Shown one piece after another: positions 54,322 to 62,999 of a stretch of DNA of 64,000 nt. The notes below the pieces were generated by a model. It was not told the origin of the DNA. It searched no databases and worked only from the letters and a program-made list of their open reading frames with translations. This stretch comes from Caldisericota bacterium (GTDB lineage Bacteria; Caldisericota; JANLFM01): the NCBI GenBank assembly GCA_024655965.1, contig JANLFL010000003.1:124001-188000 (forward strand), written 5' to 3'. The translations under genes and the position numbers were made by a program. The first letter of the stretch is position 1, and each line of letters starts with the position of its first letter.

Positions 54322-55956
54322 ATGTATTTCCTGGAAAGACTCGGGGCCCATTTACGGAGTACCCTCCTTCAGCTTTTCGATCTGGACCTTGAACCTCTCT
54401 GGGAAAAGGGAGGTAAATTCGCTGATTTCTCCACTAATATAGCTTTTCAGGCTTCCAAAAAATTAAGAAGGAACCCTCTGGAAATCGCCGCCAGTTTATT
54501 GGAAGAAATCCAGTCCAGTTTTTCCTCCCAGGTCGAGGTTCAGGTCGCGCCCCCGGGATTTTTAAACTTTAGCCTGAAAAACCAGGGGGCCCTGGAAGTC
54601 CTCCTTGAGGTTTTTGAAATGGGCGAAGGGTACGGATCCTGGAGGTTCGGAAAGGGGACTCCCGTGAATATCGAGTTCTGCAGTGCAAATCCCACCGGGC
54701 CAATTCACCTGGGAAACGCCAGGGGGGCCTGTCTGGGGCATGTCCTTTCCAACCTATGGGAGGCGTCTGGTTACAAGGTTACCAGGGAATATTACTTTGA
54801 CGATGTTGGGACGCAGGTGGATGCATTTATCCTTTCCATTGAAGCCCGATTGAGGGAACACTTCGGCCTGCCTTTCCAGTTTCCGGAAAACGGGTATTTC
54901 GGTGATTATGTGAGGAAAATTGCTCAGGATATCGCTTCCCATTATGGGCGGGAAATCCTGGAATGGGATGAGTCTTCAAGGCTGAAAATCCTAAGGGAAG
55001 AGGGTCTGAGGATAATGCAAAAGCAGCACCAAGAGACCCTCTCCAATTTGGGGATCGAATTTGATGTTTGGTTTTCCCAGAGCTCGTTGAAGGAAGGCTG
55101 GCTGGACAAAGCTTTACAGATCCTCGAAGAAAATGGTTTCCTTTACCAAAAAGAGGGGGCTTTATGGTTCGCTTCCTCAAAGTTGGGGGACGATAAGGAC
55201 CGGGTCGTGATCCGCTCCAATGGAGAACCCACCTATTTTGCCTGGGATATCGCTTATAATCTGAATAAGGTTTCCCGTGGTTTTGAAATCATAATCGATA
55301 TCTGGGGTCCGGATCACCACGGTTACGTTTTGAGGAATAAAGCGGCTTTTCAGGCTCTGGGCTTCGATCCCGAAAAACTCATCCTTTTGATTTACCAGAT
55401 GGTTAAGCTTTTCGAAGGGGGAGAAGAGGTCTCCATGTCGAAGAGGACGGGGGAATTCCTCACCCTTGACGATGTGGTGGAAAGCGTGGGCAAGGACGCA
55501 ACGATTTTCTTTTTGATTAACACCGGGATGGATTCCAACCTTGATTTTAACCTGGATTTAGCCCGTGAGCGGACCATGGAAAACCCCGTATTTTACATCC
55601 AATATGCTTACACTCGAGCCCTCTCCATTGAGAGGGAAGCTCAGGGAAAAGGAAAGGTCCTGCCCTCGCTTGAGAATATTCAGTTCCTATTTAATCCGCA
55701 GGAAAGGAAACTCATCTCCCTCCTGTCCCTCATGCCCCAGGAAGTGCTGCGGAGCGCCTTAACCATGACTCCCTTGAAGCTGGTGAATTTTTCCCGGGAC
55801 CTCGCTGGAGCTTTTCACTCCTATTACCACGATTACCGGGTTTTGGGGGTCGAGGAGGAGGTAGAAATTTCCCGGCTTGCTCTCGTCAAAGCAATAAAGC
55901 AGGTCATATTTAACATCCTCAGGTTGTTGGGGCTCTCCGCCCCAGAGAAAATGTAA
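54322..55956 (+). CDS. argS: Arginyl-tRNA synthetase
   Basis: This 544-residue class I synthetase has an N-terminal Add1 domain, the SANPTGPIHLGNARG catalytic signature (HIGH variant HLGN), MSKRTGEF as the KMSKS loop (about residue 372), and the C-terminal DALR anticodon-binding domain. It starts two bases after purB. Confidence 0.96.
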   Translation: MYFLERLGAHLRSTLLQLFDLDLEPLWEKGGKFADFSTNIAFQASKKLRRNPLEIAASLLEEIQSSFSSQVEVQVAPPGFLNFSLKNQGALEVLLEVFEMGEGYGSWRFGKGTPVNIEFCSANPTGPIHLGNARGACLGHVLSNLWEASGYKVTREYYFDDVGTQVDAFILSIEARLREHFGLPFQFPENGYFGDYVRKIAQDIASHYGREILEWDESSRLKILREEGLRIMQKQHQETLSNLGIEFDVWFSQSSLKEGWLDKALQILEENGFLYQKEGALWFASSKLGDDKDRVVIRSNGEPTYFAWDIAYNLNKVSRGFEIIIDIWGPDHHGYVLRNKAAFQALGFDPEKLILLIYQMVKLFEGGEEVSMSKRTGEFLTLDDVVESVGKDATIFFLINTGMDSNLDFNLDLARERTMENPVFYIQYAYTRALSIEREAQGKGKVLPSLENIQFLFNPQERKLISLLSLMPQEVLRSALTMTPLKLVNFSRDLAGAFHSYYHDYRVLGVEEEVEISRLALVKAIKQVIFNILRLLGLSAPEKM

Positions 55957-55973
55957 AGAAAGGAGAGGCCGAA

Positions 55974-57014
55974 ATGGGAATGGGATCGCCATTCGGAACT
56001 CATCGGGTTATTGAACCCCCTGGTGTAATGCCTCAAGCCGCATGGAAACTTAATAATAACATGGATCAGATATTCGACAACGAAATCCTTGTGAAGGTGG
56101 ACCGGCTAAATATCGATGCTGCCAGCTTTACCCAACTTGAGAAGGAGGCGGGAGGAGATCCCCTAAAAATCGCTGGTCAAATCAAAAGGATCGTCAAGGA
56201 AAGGGGAAAGATGCATAACCCGGTTACCGGTTCCGGGGGAATGTTCATCGGGACGGTCAAGGAGATCGGGAGAGCCCTCAAGAGTAAAGTTGATTTGAAA
56301 GTCGGGGACAGAATTGCCTCCCTCGTTTCCCTGACCCTTACCCCCCTTCTTTTGAGAAGGATAAAAAGGATAGATCCGGAAAAGGATCAGGTGGAAGTTG
56401 ACGGCCTGGCTATCTTGTTTGAATCGGGAGGCTTCGCCCGACTCCCTTCGGATTTGCCAGATAAATTGTGTCTCGCGGTCCTCGACGTCGCCGGGGCTCC
56501 TGCCCAGACCGCCCGGCTGGTAAAGCCCGGAGATACCGTCTTGGTCATCGGGGCCGGTGGAAAGTCGGGGCTCCTTTGTCTTTATGAAGCCCGAAAAAGG
56601 GCGGGGGTTACCGGAAAGGTGATCGGGCTGGGGCACAGCAAGGAAAGCACTTCCCGAATAGAAGAAAGCGGGTTTGCGGATATCGCTTTCCAGGGGGATG
56701 CAACAAAACCCCTGGAAATTTTCGAAAAAGTCATGGAATTGACGGGGGGAAACCTGGCGGATGTGACCATCAACTGCGTAAATATCCCGGGAACTGAAAT
56801 GGCCTCAATAATGAGCACCAGGGATGGGGGAGTGGTTTATTTCTTCAGCATGGCAACCAGTTTCACTGCGGCCGCCTTGGGGGCTGAGGGGATTGGGAAG
56901 GATTTGACAATGATCATCGGAAATGGATATGCCCGGGGACACGACAGGATCGCCCTTAACCTCTTGAGGGAGAGCCCCAAGCTTCGGGAAATGTTCGAAA
57001 AAATGTTCGTTTAA
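55974..57014 (+). CDS. kdd: L-erythro-3,5-diaminohexanoate dehydrogenase
   Basis: This 346-residue NAD-dependent enzyme follows the two aminomutases in lysine fermentation, deaminating 3,5-diaminohexanoate to 3-keto-5-aminohexanoate. The PFGTHRVIEPPGVMPQAAWKL start is characteristic, and a Rossmann motif (VIGAGGKSG, near residue 190) is present. It lies 9 bases before kamA. ATG 55974 has a GGAGAGG site. Confidence 0.92.
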   Translation: MGMGSPFGTHRVIEPPGVMPQAAWKLNNNMDQIFDNEILVKVDRLNIDAASFTQLEKEAGGDPLKIAGQIKRIVKERGKMHNPVTGSGGMFIGTVKEIGRALKSKVDLKVGDRIASLVSLTLTPLLLRRIKRIDPEKDQVEVDGLAILFESGGFARLPSDLPDKLCLAVLDVAGAPAQTARLVKPGDTVLVIGAGGKSGLLCLYEARKRAGVTGKVIGLGHSKESTSRIEESGFADIAFQGDATKPLEIFEKVMELTGGNLADVTINCVNIPGTEMASIMSTRDGGVVYFFSMATSFTAAALGAEGIGKDLTMIIGNGYARGHDRIALNLLRESPKLREMFEKMFV

Positions 57015-57023
57015 GGAGGGCGC

Positions 57024-58241
57024 ATGAGGAATTGGAAGGAGATCCCGCTCTGGAAGGATGTAGATGAAATCCAATGGAACGATTGGCACTGGCAGGTTAG
57101 GAACCGGATAACCACCCTTGAAGAACTTCAGAGAGTAATCAATATTACCCCGGAGGAGGAGAAAGGCATAAGAAAAGCCCTCCAGGTTTTCCGAATGGCT
57201 ATTACACCTTATTTTGCCACGTTAATGGACCCCGAGGACCGTAATTGTCCCATTCGACTTCAATCCGTTCCTTCAATTCTGGAGACCAGGAGGAGCAAAT
57301 TCGACCTGCACGATCCCCTTGCTGAGGAGAGGGATTCCCCTGTCCCCGGCTTGACCCACCGGTATCCCGATCGGGTTCTCTTCCTGATCACAGATCAGTG
57401 CGCCATGTATTGCCGACATTGCACTCGTCGGCGGTTTGCTGGGACTTACGACCGCTCTCGATCGAAAGAGGAGCTTGACCGATGCCTGGAGTACATCAGG
57501 GAAAATAAATCTGTCCGGGATGTTCTCCTTTCCGGAGGAGATGCCCTGCTCATATCCGATGAGCTCCTGGAGTATTTGCTGATTGAGCTGAGGAAGATTC
57601 CCCATGTGGAAATAATCCGGCTGGGTACGAGGGCTCCTGTTACAATGCCCCAACGGATCACTCCCGAGCTTGTTTCCATGTTAAAAAAATACCATCCCCT
57701 TTGGATGAACATTCAATTCAATCATCCCAAAGAGATCACCCCCGTTTCCGCTGAAGCCTGCACCCGGCTCGTTGATGCTGGGATCCCGGTAGGAAACCAG
57801 AGCGTGCTTTTAAAGGGAATCAACGATTGTCCCACGGTGATGAAAAAACTGGTCCACGAGCTCCTAAAAATTCGGGTTCGGCCCTATTACATCTATCAAT
57901 GTGACCTTTCAGAGGGAATCGGGCACTTCCGGACCTCGGTTTTAAGGGGAATAGAAATCATCGAAAGTTTGAGGGGTCATACTTCCGGAATGGCCGTCCC
58001 TACATTTGTGGTGGATGCTCCTGAAGGAGGAGGAAAAATTCCCCTCTCTCCCAATTACCTCCTTTCCCTTTCCCCGGAGAAAGTGGTCCTGAGGAATTTC
58101 CGGGGGGAGGTTTATTCTTATCCTCAACCCGAGGAACCCGGGACCCACGATCCATCAACATGCCCCCATTGTCAGAGGGAAGGGGTCACTTCCCCCAGCA
58201 TCCTCGAAGGAAATATCGGCTGGAGGAAGAAATCCTCATGA
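57024..58241 (+). CDS. kamA: Lysine 2,3-aminomutase
   Basis: This 405-residue radical-SAM/PLP enzyme converts L-lysine to L-beta-lysine, the first step of the pathway. The radical-SAM cysteines are Cys126, Cys130 and Cys133 (CAMYCRHC). The LLSGGDALL motif and a C-terminal region with zinc-type cysteines (CPHC) are present. It overlaps kamB by 4 bases (ATGA). Confidence 0.95.
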   Translation: MRNWKEIPLWKDVDEIQWNDWHWQVRNRITTLEELQRVINITPEEEKGIRKALQVFRMAITPYFATLMDPEDRNCPIRLQSVPSILETRRSKFDLHDPLAEERDSPVPGLTHRYPDRVLFLITDQCAMYCRHCTRRRFAGTYDRSRSKEELDRCLEYIRENKSVRDVLLSGGDALLISDELLEYLLIELRKIPHVEIIRLGTRAPVTMPQRITPELVSMLKKYHPLWMNIQFNHPKEITPVSAEACTRLVDAGIPVGNQSVLLKGINDCPTVMKKLVHELLKIRVRPYYIYQCDLSEGIGHFRTSVLRGIEIIESLRGHTSGMAVPTFVVDAPEGGGKIPLSPNYLLSLSPEKVVLRNFRGEVYSYPQPEEPGTHDPSTCPHCQREGVTSPSILEGNIGWRKKSS

Positions 58242-59170
58242 AACCCGCCCCTTCCCTTTCGGGAGCGAAATCGTTTTCCGTGGTGGGAACGGGCAAAGAA
58301 TCCGGAAAGACAACCACCTGCAATTTTTTGATCTGGGGAGCCTTTAAGGGGAAAAAGATGGGAATCACCTCCCTGGGGATGGGAGGGAGCCAGGTCCCGT
58401 TAAAAATTCCCGAGGGTTCTCTGGTTGCCCTGGCAAAAAACTGCCTCCTTGCAAAAAAATTGGAACTTCTCGAGGAGACCGATGCTCACACACCCTGGGG
58501 GCCAATTGTCATCGGGAAGTCAAGGGATAATTCCCATGGATTGGTTGCCGGACCCCTTTCCAATTTTGATTTGATTCAGGTGAGGGGTCGTCTTTTTGAC
58601 CTGGGTTGTGAATTGGTGATCATCGATGGGTCATTAAACAGGCTCTCAAGTACCTCATCCCGAATTTGCGACTCTTTTGCTTTATCTATTAGTTATGCTA
58701 ATTTCACCCCCGAATCATTTCAGGAAGACCTGGCCTTTCTCCTGGAGAGGCTTTCCATTTCCCGGGGGGGAGCACTTCCCCCTTCATTTGACCAACCATT
58801 TCTTCTTTGCCAAGGGGAATGGATTCCTTTTAAGGCTCCTCATGTTCCCTCCGAATTTTCCTCCCGAATCGATTCCGTTTTCCTTCCCGGCCCTTTGACC
58901 TGCGAGAAAATCGAAGCCCTGGGAGTTTCCCGGGAGGGTTACTCCATCCTGGTTGAAGAACCTTGGATGGTCTTCCTCTCTTTTAAAGAATGGTCGACCT
59001 TAAAAAAGAGTGGAATAAAAATTGAATGCTGCTTATCCTCCAGCTTGAGCTTCATTTCCTTGAATAAAAGCTCATTTCCGCAGAAGTTCCCCAATCCCAG
59101 GGAAGCCCTTGTGGAATTCGGAGGGGCCTTTTCCTCTCTTCAGGTTCTTGATATTTCCTCTGATGGCTGA
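58238..59170 (+). CDS. kamB: KamB-like P-loop protein of the lysine-fermentation cluster
   Basis: This 310-residue protein has a Walker A loop GTGKESGKT (residues 17-25) near the N-terminus and no membrane segment. It corresponds by position and size to kamB of Fusobacterium and Clostridium lysine operons (kamA-kamB-kamC-kamD-kamE), whose biochemical role is not firmly established. A part in reactivating the B12-dependent mutase has been suggested. It overlaps kamA by 4 bases and kamC by 8. Confidence 0.8.
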   Translation: MKPAPSLSGAKSFSVVGTGKESGKTTTCNFLIWGAFKGKKMGITSLGMGGSQVPLKIPEGSLVALAKNCLLAKKLELLEETDAHTPWGPIVIGKSRDNSHGLVAGPLSNFDLIQVRGRLFDLGCELVIIDGSLNRLSSTSSRICDSFALSISYANFTPESFQEDLAFLLERLSISRGGALPPSFDQPFLLCQGEWIPFKAPHVPSEFSSRIDSVFLPGPLTCEKIEALGVSREGYSILVEEPWMVFLSFKEWSTLKKSGIKIECCLSSSLSFISLNKSSFPQKFPNPREALVEFGGAFSSLQVLDISSDG

Positions 59171-60692
59171 ATTTTTTCTTGACCGAGAAACAAGGGACAA
59201 ACTGGAATGGGATTATTTTCTTTCCCTTCTGGAGGTTCGGTCCCCTCTTGGACTTGAATTTAAGAACAGACTGACACCCTTCCTTCCGGAGCAACTCGAG
59301 CAACTGAAAAAGGAATTGAAAAGGTGCAGCGCTTTTACCATTTTTCTTTCCCGAAATCCCCATTGGGCCCAGGAATTCGCTACCAACCTTTCCGAGATTA
59401 AGGACTTAAAAAATTCCCTGAAAAAAGCGCAAAAAGAGGGTACCCTCAATCAAACCGAGCTTTTCGACATCAAGAGGGTCCTTTTGACCCTTCATAACCT
59501 GAGGGATTTGCTGGATTACCGGGGCTTGTCCTTTCTATCTCAATTCAAACCCAGAGGATCCAGGCAACTTTTGAGGACCCTCAGCAAAGGAAAGCAAGGC
59601 CTCCACAGTTTTTACCTTGTCGATGATTACTCCTCCAATTTAAGAAGGATCAGGAGGAAAAAGCGGGAACTTCAAGCCAGACTTTCCAAAGAAACTTCCT
59701 CTTTTAAAAAGGGGAATACGGAAGCAAGCCATGAGCAATCCGTCCTCTTGGAAAAGCCTTTTTCAAGCGTTTTGAAGCTGAAAGAAGAAATTAAAAGCCT
59801 GGAAATTGAGGAAGCAGTGGAAGAAAGGAAGGTTTGTCAGAGGCTTTCCCGAAAGGTCTCGATGGTTTCCGAAAGCTTGAAAAGGGACCTGGAAAAGGTG
59901 GGATACCTTGATTTTCTCTTTGCAAAATGCGAGGTCGCCCAAAATTTCGGAAGCACCATTCCCCAGATTTTGAGCCCCAAAGCAAGGGTTTCCGTAAAAA
60001 TCGAGGATGGATTGTTCCTCCCTCTGGCCCACCGCTTAAAAGAGAAAGGGGAAAGATTTCAGCCACTCTCCATAACTTTAAGGGATGGGGCGACTTTGGT
60101 AACCGGGGCGAACATGAGCGGAAAAACTGTCCTTTTGAAAACCGTGGGGCTTAACGTTTGTCTTGCCCAGCACGGGATGCTTGTTCCGGCAAAGTCCTTC
60201 AAATTCAAACCTTTCGAATTCCTCTTCTTTTCCACCAGGGGGAAGGAACCTGACGGGTTGAGCGCTTTTGGGGCGGAAATCTCCGGGTTGAAAAAAGCCC
60301 TTTCCCTTAGGGAGAAAAGGGGTCTATATTTGATTGACGAACTTGCCAGGGGAACAAATCCCAAGGAGGGTTTCGCAATTAACGCTTCAATCCTTAAGAT
60401 TTTGAGCCAGACAGATTCCACTTCGGTTTTTACTTCCCATTTTGACGGGTTAGACCGGGTTTGCAAGGTTGACCACTGGGAGATGTCCGGGTTGGGGGAT
60501 ATCAGCCTCCATCAGGTCAAGCTCATCCTTAAAAAGGGAGGGGAAGATTTGATTTCCCATTTAATGGAATTCAGGCCCAAGAAAGTAAAGGGAGAGAAAC
60601 CCGTTCCTCACGATGCTTTGAAGATCGCCCTCCTTTTGGGGCTGGAAGAGGATGTGATAGAATTAGCCCAAACTTTTTTAAAAAAGGTATGA
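59163..60692 (+). CDS. kamC: KamC-like MutS-family ATPase
   Basis: This 509-residue protein has a MutS-type helical (lever/clamp) region and a C-terminal ABC ATPase. The latter shows Walker A TGANMSGKT near residue 315, FSTRGKEPDGLSAFGAEI, Walker B LYLIDELARGTNP near 385, and TSVFTSHFDG. The mismatch-recognition domain of MutS and the Smr domain of MutS2 are missing. As in Fusobacterium it lies between kamB and kamD, so it probably serves the lysine 5,6-aminomutase rather than DNA repair; that is inference. ATG 59163 overlaps kamB by 8 bases. Confidence 0.85.
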   Translation: MAEFFLDRETRDKLEWDYFLSLLEVRSPLGLEFKNRLTPFLPEQLEQLKKELKRCSAFTIFLSRNPHWAQEFATNLSEIKDLKNSLKKAQKEGTLNQTELFDIKRVLLTLHNLRDLLDYRGLSFLSQFKPRGSRQLLRTLSKGKQGLHSFYLVDDYSSNLRRIRRKKRELQARLSKETSSFKKGNTEASHEQSVLLEKPFSSVLKLKEEIKSLEIEEAVEERKVCQRLSRKVSMVSESLKRDLEKVGYLDFLFAKCEVAQNFGSTIPQILSPKARVSVKIEDGLFLPLAHRLKEKGERFQPLSITLRDGATLVTGANMSGKTVLLKTVGLNVCLAQHGMLVPAKSFKFKPFEFLFFSTRGKEPDGLSAFGAEISGLKKALSLREKRGLYLIDELARGTNPKEGFAINASILKILSQTDSTSVFTSHFDGLDRVCKVDHWEMSGLGDISLHQVKLILKKGGEDLISHLMEFRPKKVKGEKPVPHDALKIALLLGLEEDVIELAQTFLKKV

Positions 60693-60693
60693 A

Positions 60694-62256
60694 ATGAAGC
60701 TCAACATTTCCAAGGAGAGCGTTGATCTCTGTCGCCAGGTTGCCTCTGAAATTTCCCGGGAAATCCAGAAGGACATCCATCCATTCAGTACTGTTTCCGT
60801 AGAGAGAGCCATCCTTCGGCTCCTCGGGGTTCGAGGGGAAAAAGAGGGGGTTCCCATGGTCAATGTCCTTGTTGATCGCTTGAGGGAACAAAAAGCACTG
60901 GAAGAGGGAGTTTTTTACTGGGTGGCAAATGCTTGCCTGAATACCTCACTTTCTCCCCAGGAAGTTGCCGAAAGGACGGTTTCCGGGGATTTGAACCTCC
61001 TCCAGATCCCCAGAGGGGATTTTCTGGAGGTGAAGGAAAAGGCACGGGAACTTGCCACCTTAGGCCTTGGGGAATTGTTTAGGAAATGGGAAACCAGGAT
61101 GGCTTTTAAAAAATCGCTCTCCCATTTTACCAGCCCCCTCCTCTACGTGATAGTGGCCTCGGGGAATATTTACGATGACATCGCCCAAGCCCGGACGGCT
61201 GCCCTGGAAGGGGCAGATTGCATTGCGGTTATTCGGTCCACAGCCCAAAGCCTTTTGGATTATGTTCCGGAGGGCATCACCACCGAAGGCTACGGTGGTA
61301 CTTTTGCCACCCAGGAGAATTTCAGGTTGATGAGGCAAGCCCTGGACGATGTCTCCTCGAATGTTAACCGTTACATTCATCAGGTAAACTATTGTTCCGG
61401 GCTTTGCATGGCGGAAATTGCCGCTCTGGCAATCATCGAAGGGCTTGACATCATGGTCAACGATGCCCTTTATGGGATTCTTTTCCGGGATCTGAACATG
61501 TACCGGACGATGATCGATCAGCATTTCTCCCGCTATCTCCTGGGGTTATTCGGGATTATCATCACCACCGGGGAGGATAACTTAATTAAGACTGTTGACG
61601 CCTTTAAAGAATATGGAATTGTCCTTGCCTCCCAATTTTTGAACGAACAGCTCGCTGAACAAGCGGGGATGAAGAAGGAGCAAATTGGGTTGGGACACGC
61701 CGCTGAACTCGATCCCAAGTTGCCGGATAGCCTTCTCTGGGAGCTTGTTCATGCCCAGTTGGTCAGGCAGGTTTTCCCCCGATCCCCGGTAAAATATATG
61801 CCTCCTACCCGGTTTAAATCCGGGAACATCTTTTTTGCTCACGTGTTGGACACCATTTTTAACCTCGTGGGATTCTGGACCGATCAGAGGATTATCCTCC
61901 TTGGGATGCCCACGGAAGCCCTTCATACCCCCTATGTCCAGGACCGGTTTATTAGCCTGGAAAGCGCTCTGCACCTGAGAAACGCTTCAAAGTCCTTCTC
62001 CCTTGAGCTTAATTTCAGAAAGAACGGAGTGGCTTCCCAGAGGGCAAACCAGGTTTTAAATGACGCCCTTGAGATTCTGAATCGAATCCGGGAATGGGGA
62101 ATCTGGAATTCCCTCTCCAAAGGCGTTTTTTCCAGGATCAGGAGGGAGAAGCGCGGGGGGAGGGGATTTGATGGGGTCTTTCGCAAAGGGAAATTTTATT
62201 TGAATCCCTTTCTGGAGCCAGGGGTTGTAGAGGAGGCAAGGAGGAAAAGGGGATGA
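60694..62256 (+). CDS. kamD: Lysine 5,6-aminomutase alpha subunit
   Basis: This 520-residue large subunit of the adenosylcobalamin/PLP enzyme converts beta-lysine to 3,5-diaminohexanoate. The TIM-barrel region shows YVIVASGNIYDDIAQARTAA and TEGYGGTFATQENFR. It overlaps kamE by 4 bases. Confidence 0.95.
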   Translation: MKLNISKESVDLCRQVASEISREIQKDIHPFSTVSVERAILRLLGVRGEKEGVPMVNVLVDRLREQKALEEGVFYWVANACLNTSLSPQEVAERTVSGDLNLLQIPRGDFLEVKEKARELATLGLGELFRKWETRMAFKKSLSHFTSPLLYVIVASGNIYDDIAQARTAALEGADCIAVIRSTAQSLLDYVPEGITTEGYGGTFATQENFRLMRQALDDVSSNVNRYIHQVNYCSGLCMAEIAALAIIEGLDIMVNDALYGILFRDLNMYRTMIDQHFSRYLLGLFGIIITTGEDNLIKTVDAFKEYGIVLASQFLNEQLAEQAGMKKEQIGLGHAAELDPKLPDSLLWELVHAQLVRQVFPRSPVKYMPPTRFKSGNIFFAHVLDTIFNLVGFWTDQRIILLGMPTEALHTPYVQDRFISLESALHLRNASKSFSLELNFRKNGVASQRANQVLNDALEILNRIREWGIWNSLSKGVFSRIRREKRGGRGFDGVFRKGKFYLNPFLEPGVVEEARRKRG

Positions 62257-62999
62257 GCTTTGGGAGCGTCAAACCTTACGGGGATCGGATGAACGACGGA
62301 GCGGTCCAAGTGTCCTTTTCCCTTCCCGTCCCACTTTCCCCTCGCTCCCTTGAAGCCGCAAAAATCATCGGGGAAAAATTTGGTTTGACCAATGTCAGGG
62401 TTGTGTTTTCCCGCAATATGGGCGATGGCTTCTCCTTTTATATCCTCTACGGATCCGTGAATTTTTCAGTTGACCTTGATTCCATTCATGTCCCAGAGGT
62501 GAATATCCCCCTTCTAAACTTTGAGGAAATCAATGACTTAATCAAGAGGGAAATTAAAAAGAAAGTGGTGGTTTTAGGGGCAACTATTGGGTCTGATGCT
62601 CACACCGTTGGACTCGATGCCATCTTGAGCGCAAAAGGTTTTGGTGGTGAACCTGGTCTGGAAAGGTTCCCCATCTTTGAAGTTCACAACCTGGGAGCCC
62701 AGGTTCCCCCGGAACAGGTTGCCGAGTTCGCTTTTAAGTACTCCGCGGATGTGGTTTTAATCTCCCAGGTGGTCACCCAGCGGAATATACATTTAGCAAA
62801 TCTTTCCTTGCTTTCCGAGCTGATTGAAGCTGAAGGAATCAGGGAAAAGGTCCTTTTGATCTGTGGGGGACCTTACATTCGCCCGGAGGTCGCCCTTGAA
62901 GTGGGGTTCGATGCCGGATTTGGTCCAGGAACCACCCCACTCCAGGTTGCCAGTTTTATAGTTTTAGAATTGATAAGGCGGAAATTCAGGAAGAAATGA
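62253..62999 (+). CDS. kamE: Lysine 5,6-aminomutase beta subunit (B12-binding)
   Basis: This 248-residue subunit has the base-off/His-on cobalamin motif D-x-H-x-x-G (Asp115, His117, Gly120 in SDAHTVG) and a CGGPYI loop later in the Rossmann domain. The N-terminal part should carry the PLP lysine. Its stop overlaps the pyrG start (ATGA). Confidence 0.95.
   Translation: MSFGSVKPYGDRMNDGAVQVSFSLPVPLSPRSLEAAKIIGEKFGLTNVRVVFSRNMGDGFSFYILYGSVNFSVDLDSIHVPEVNIPLLNFEEINDLIKREIKKKVVVLGATIGSDAHTVGLDAILSAKGFGGEPGLERFPIFEVHNLGAQVPPEQVAEFAFKYSADVVLISQVVTQRNIHLANLSLLSELIEAEGIREKVLLICGGPYIRPEVALEVGFDAGFGPGTTPLQVASFIVLELIRRKFRKK

Noticed and set aside
59163-60692. Calling this gene mutS2 or a mismatch-repair gene
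   Set aside because: It lacks mismatch-recognition and Smr domains and lies within the kam operon, so KamC is the better call.
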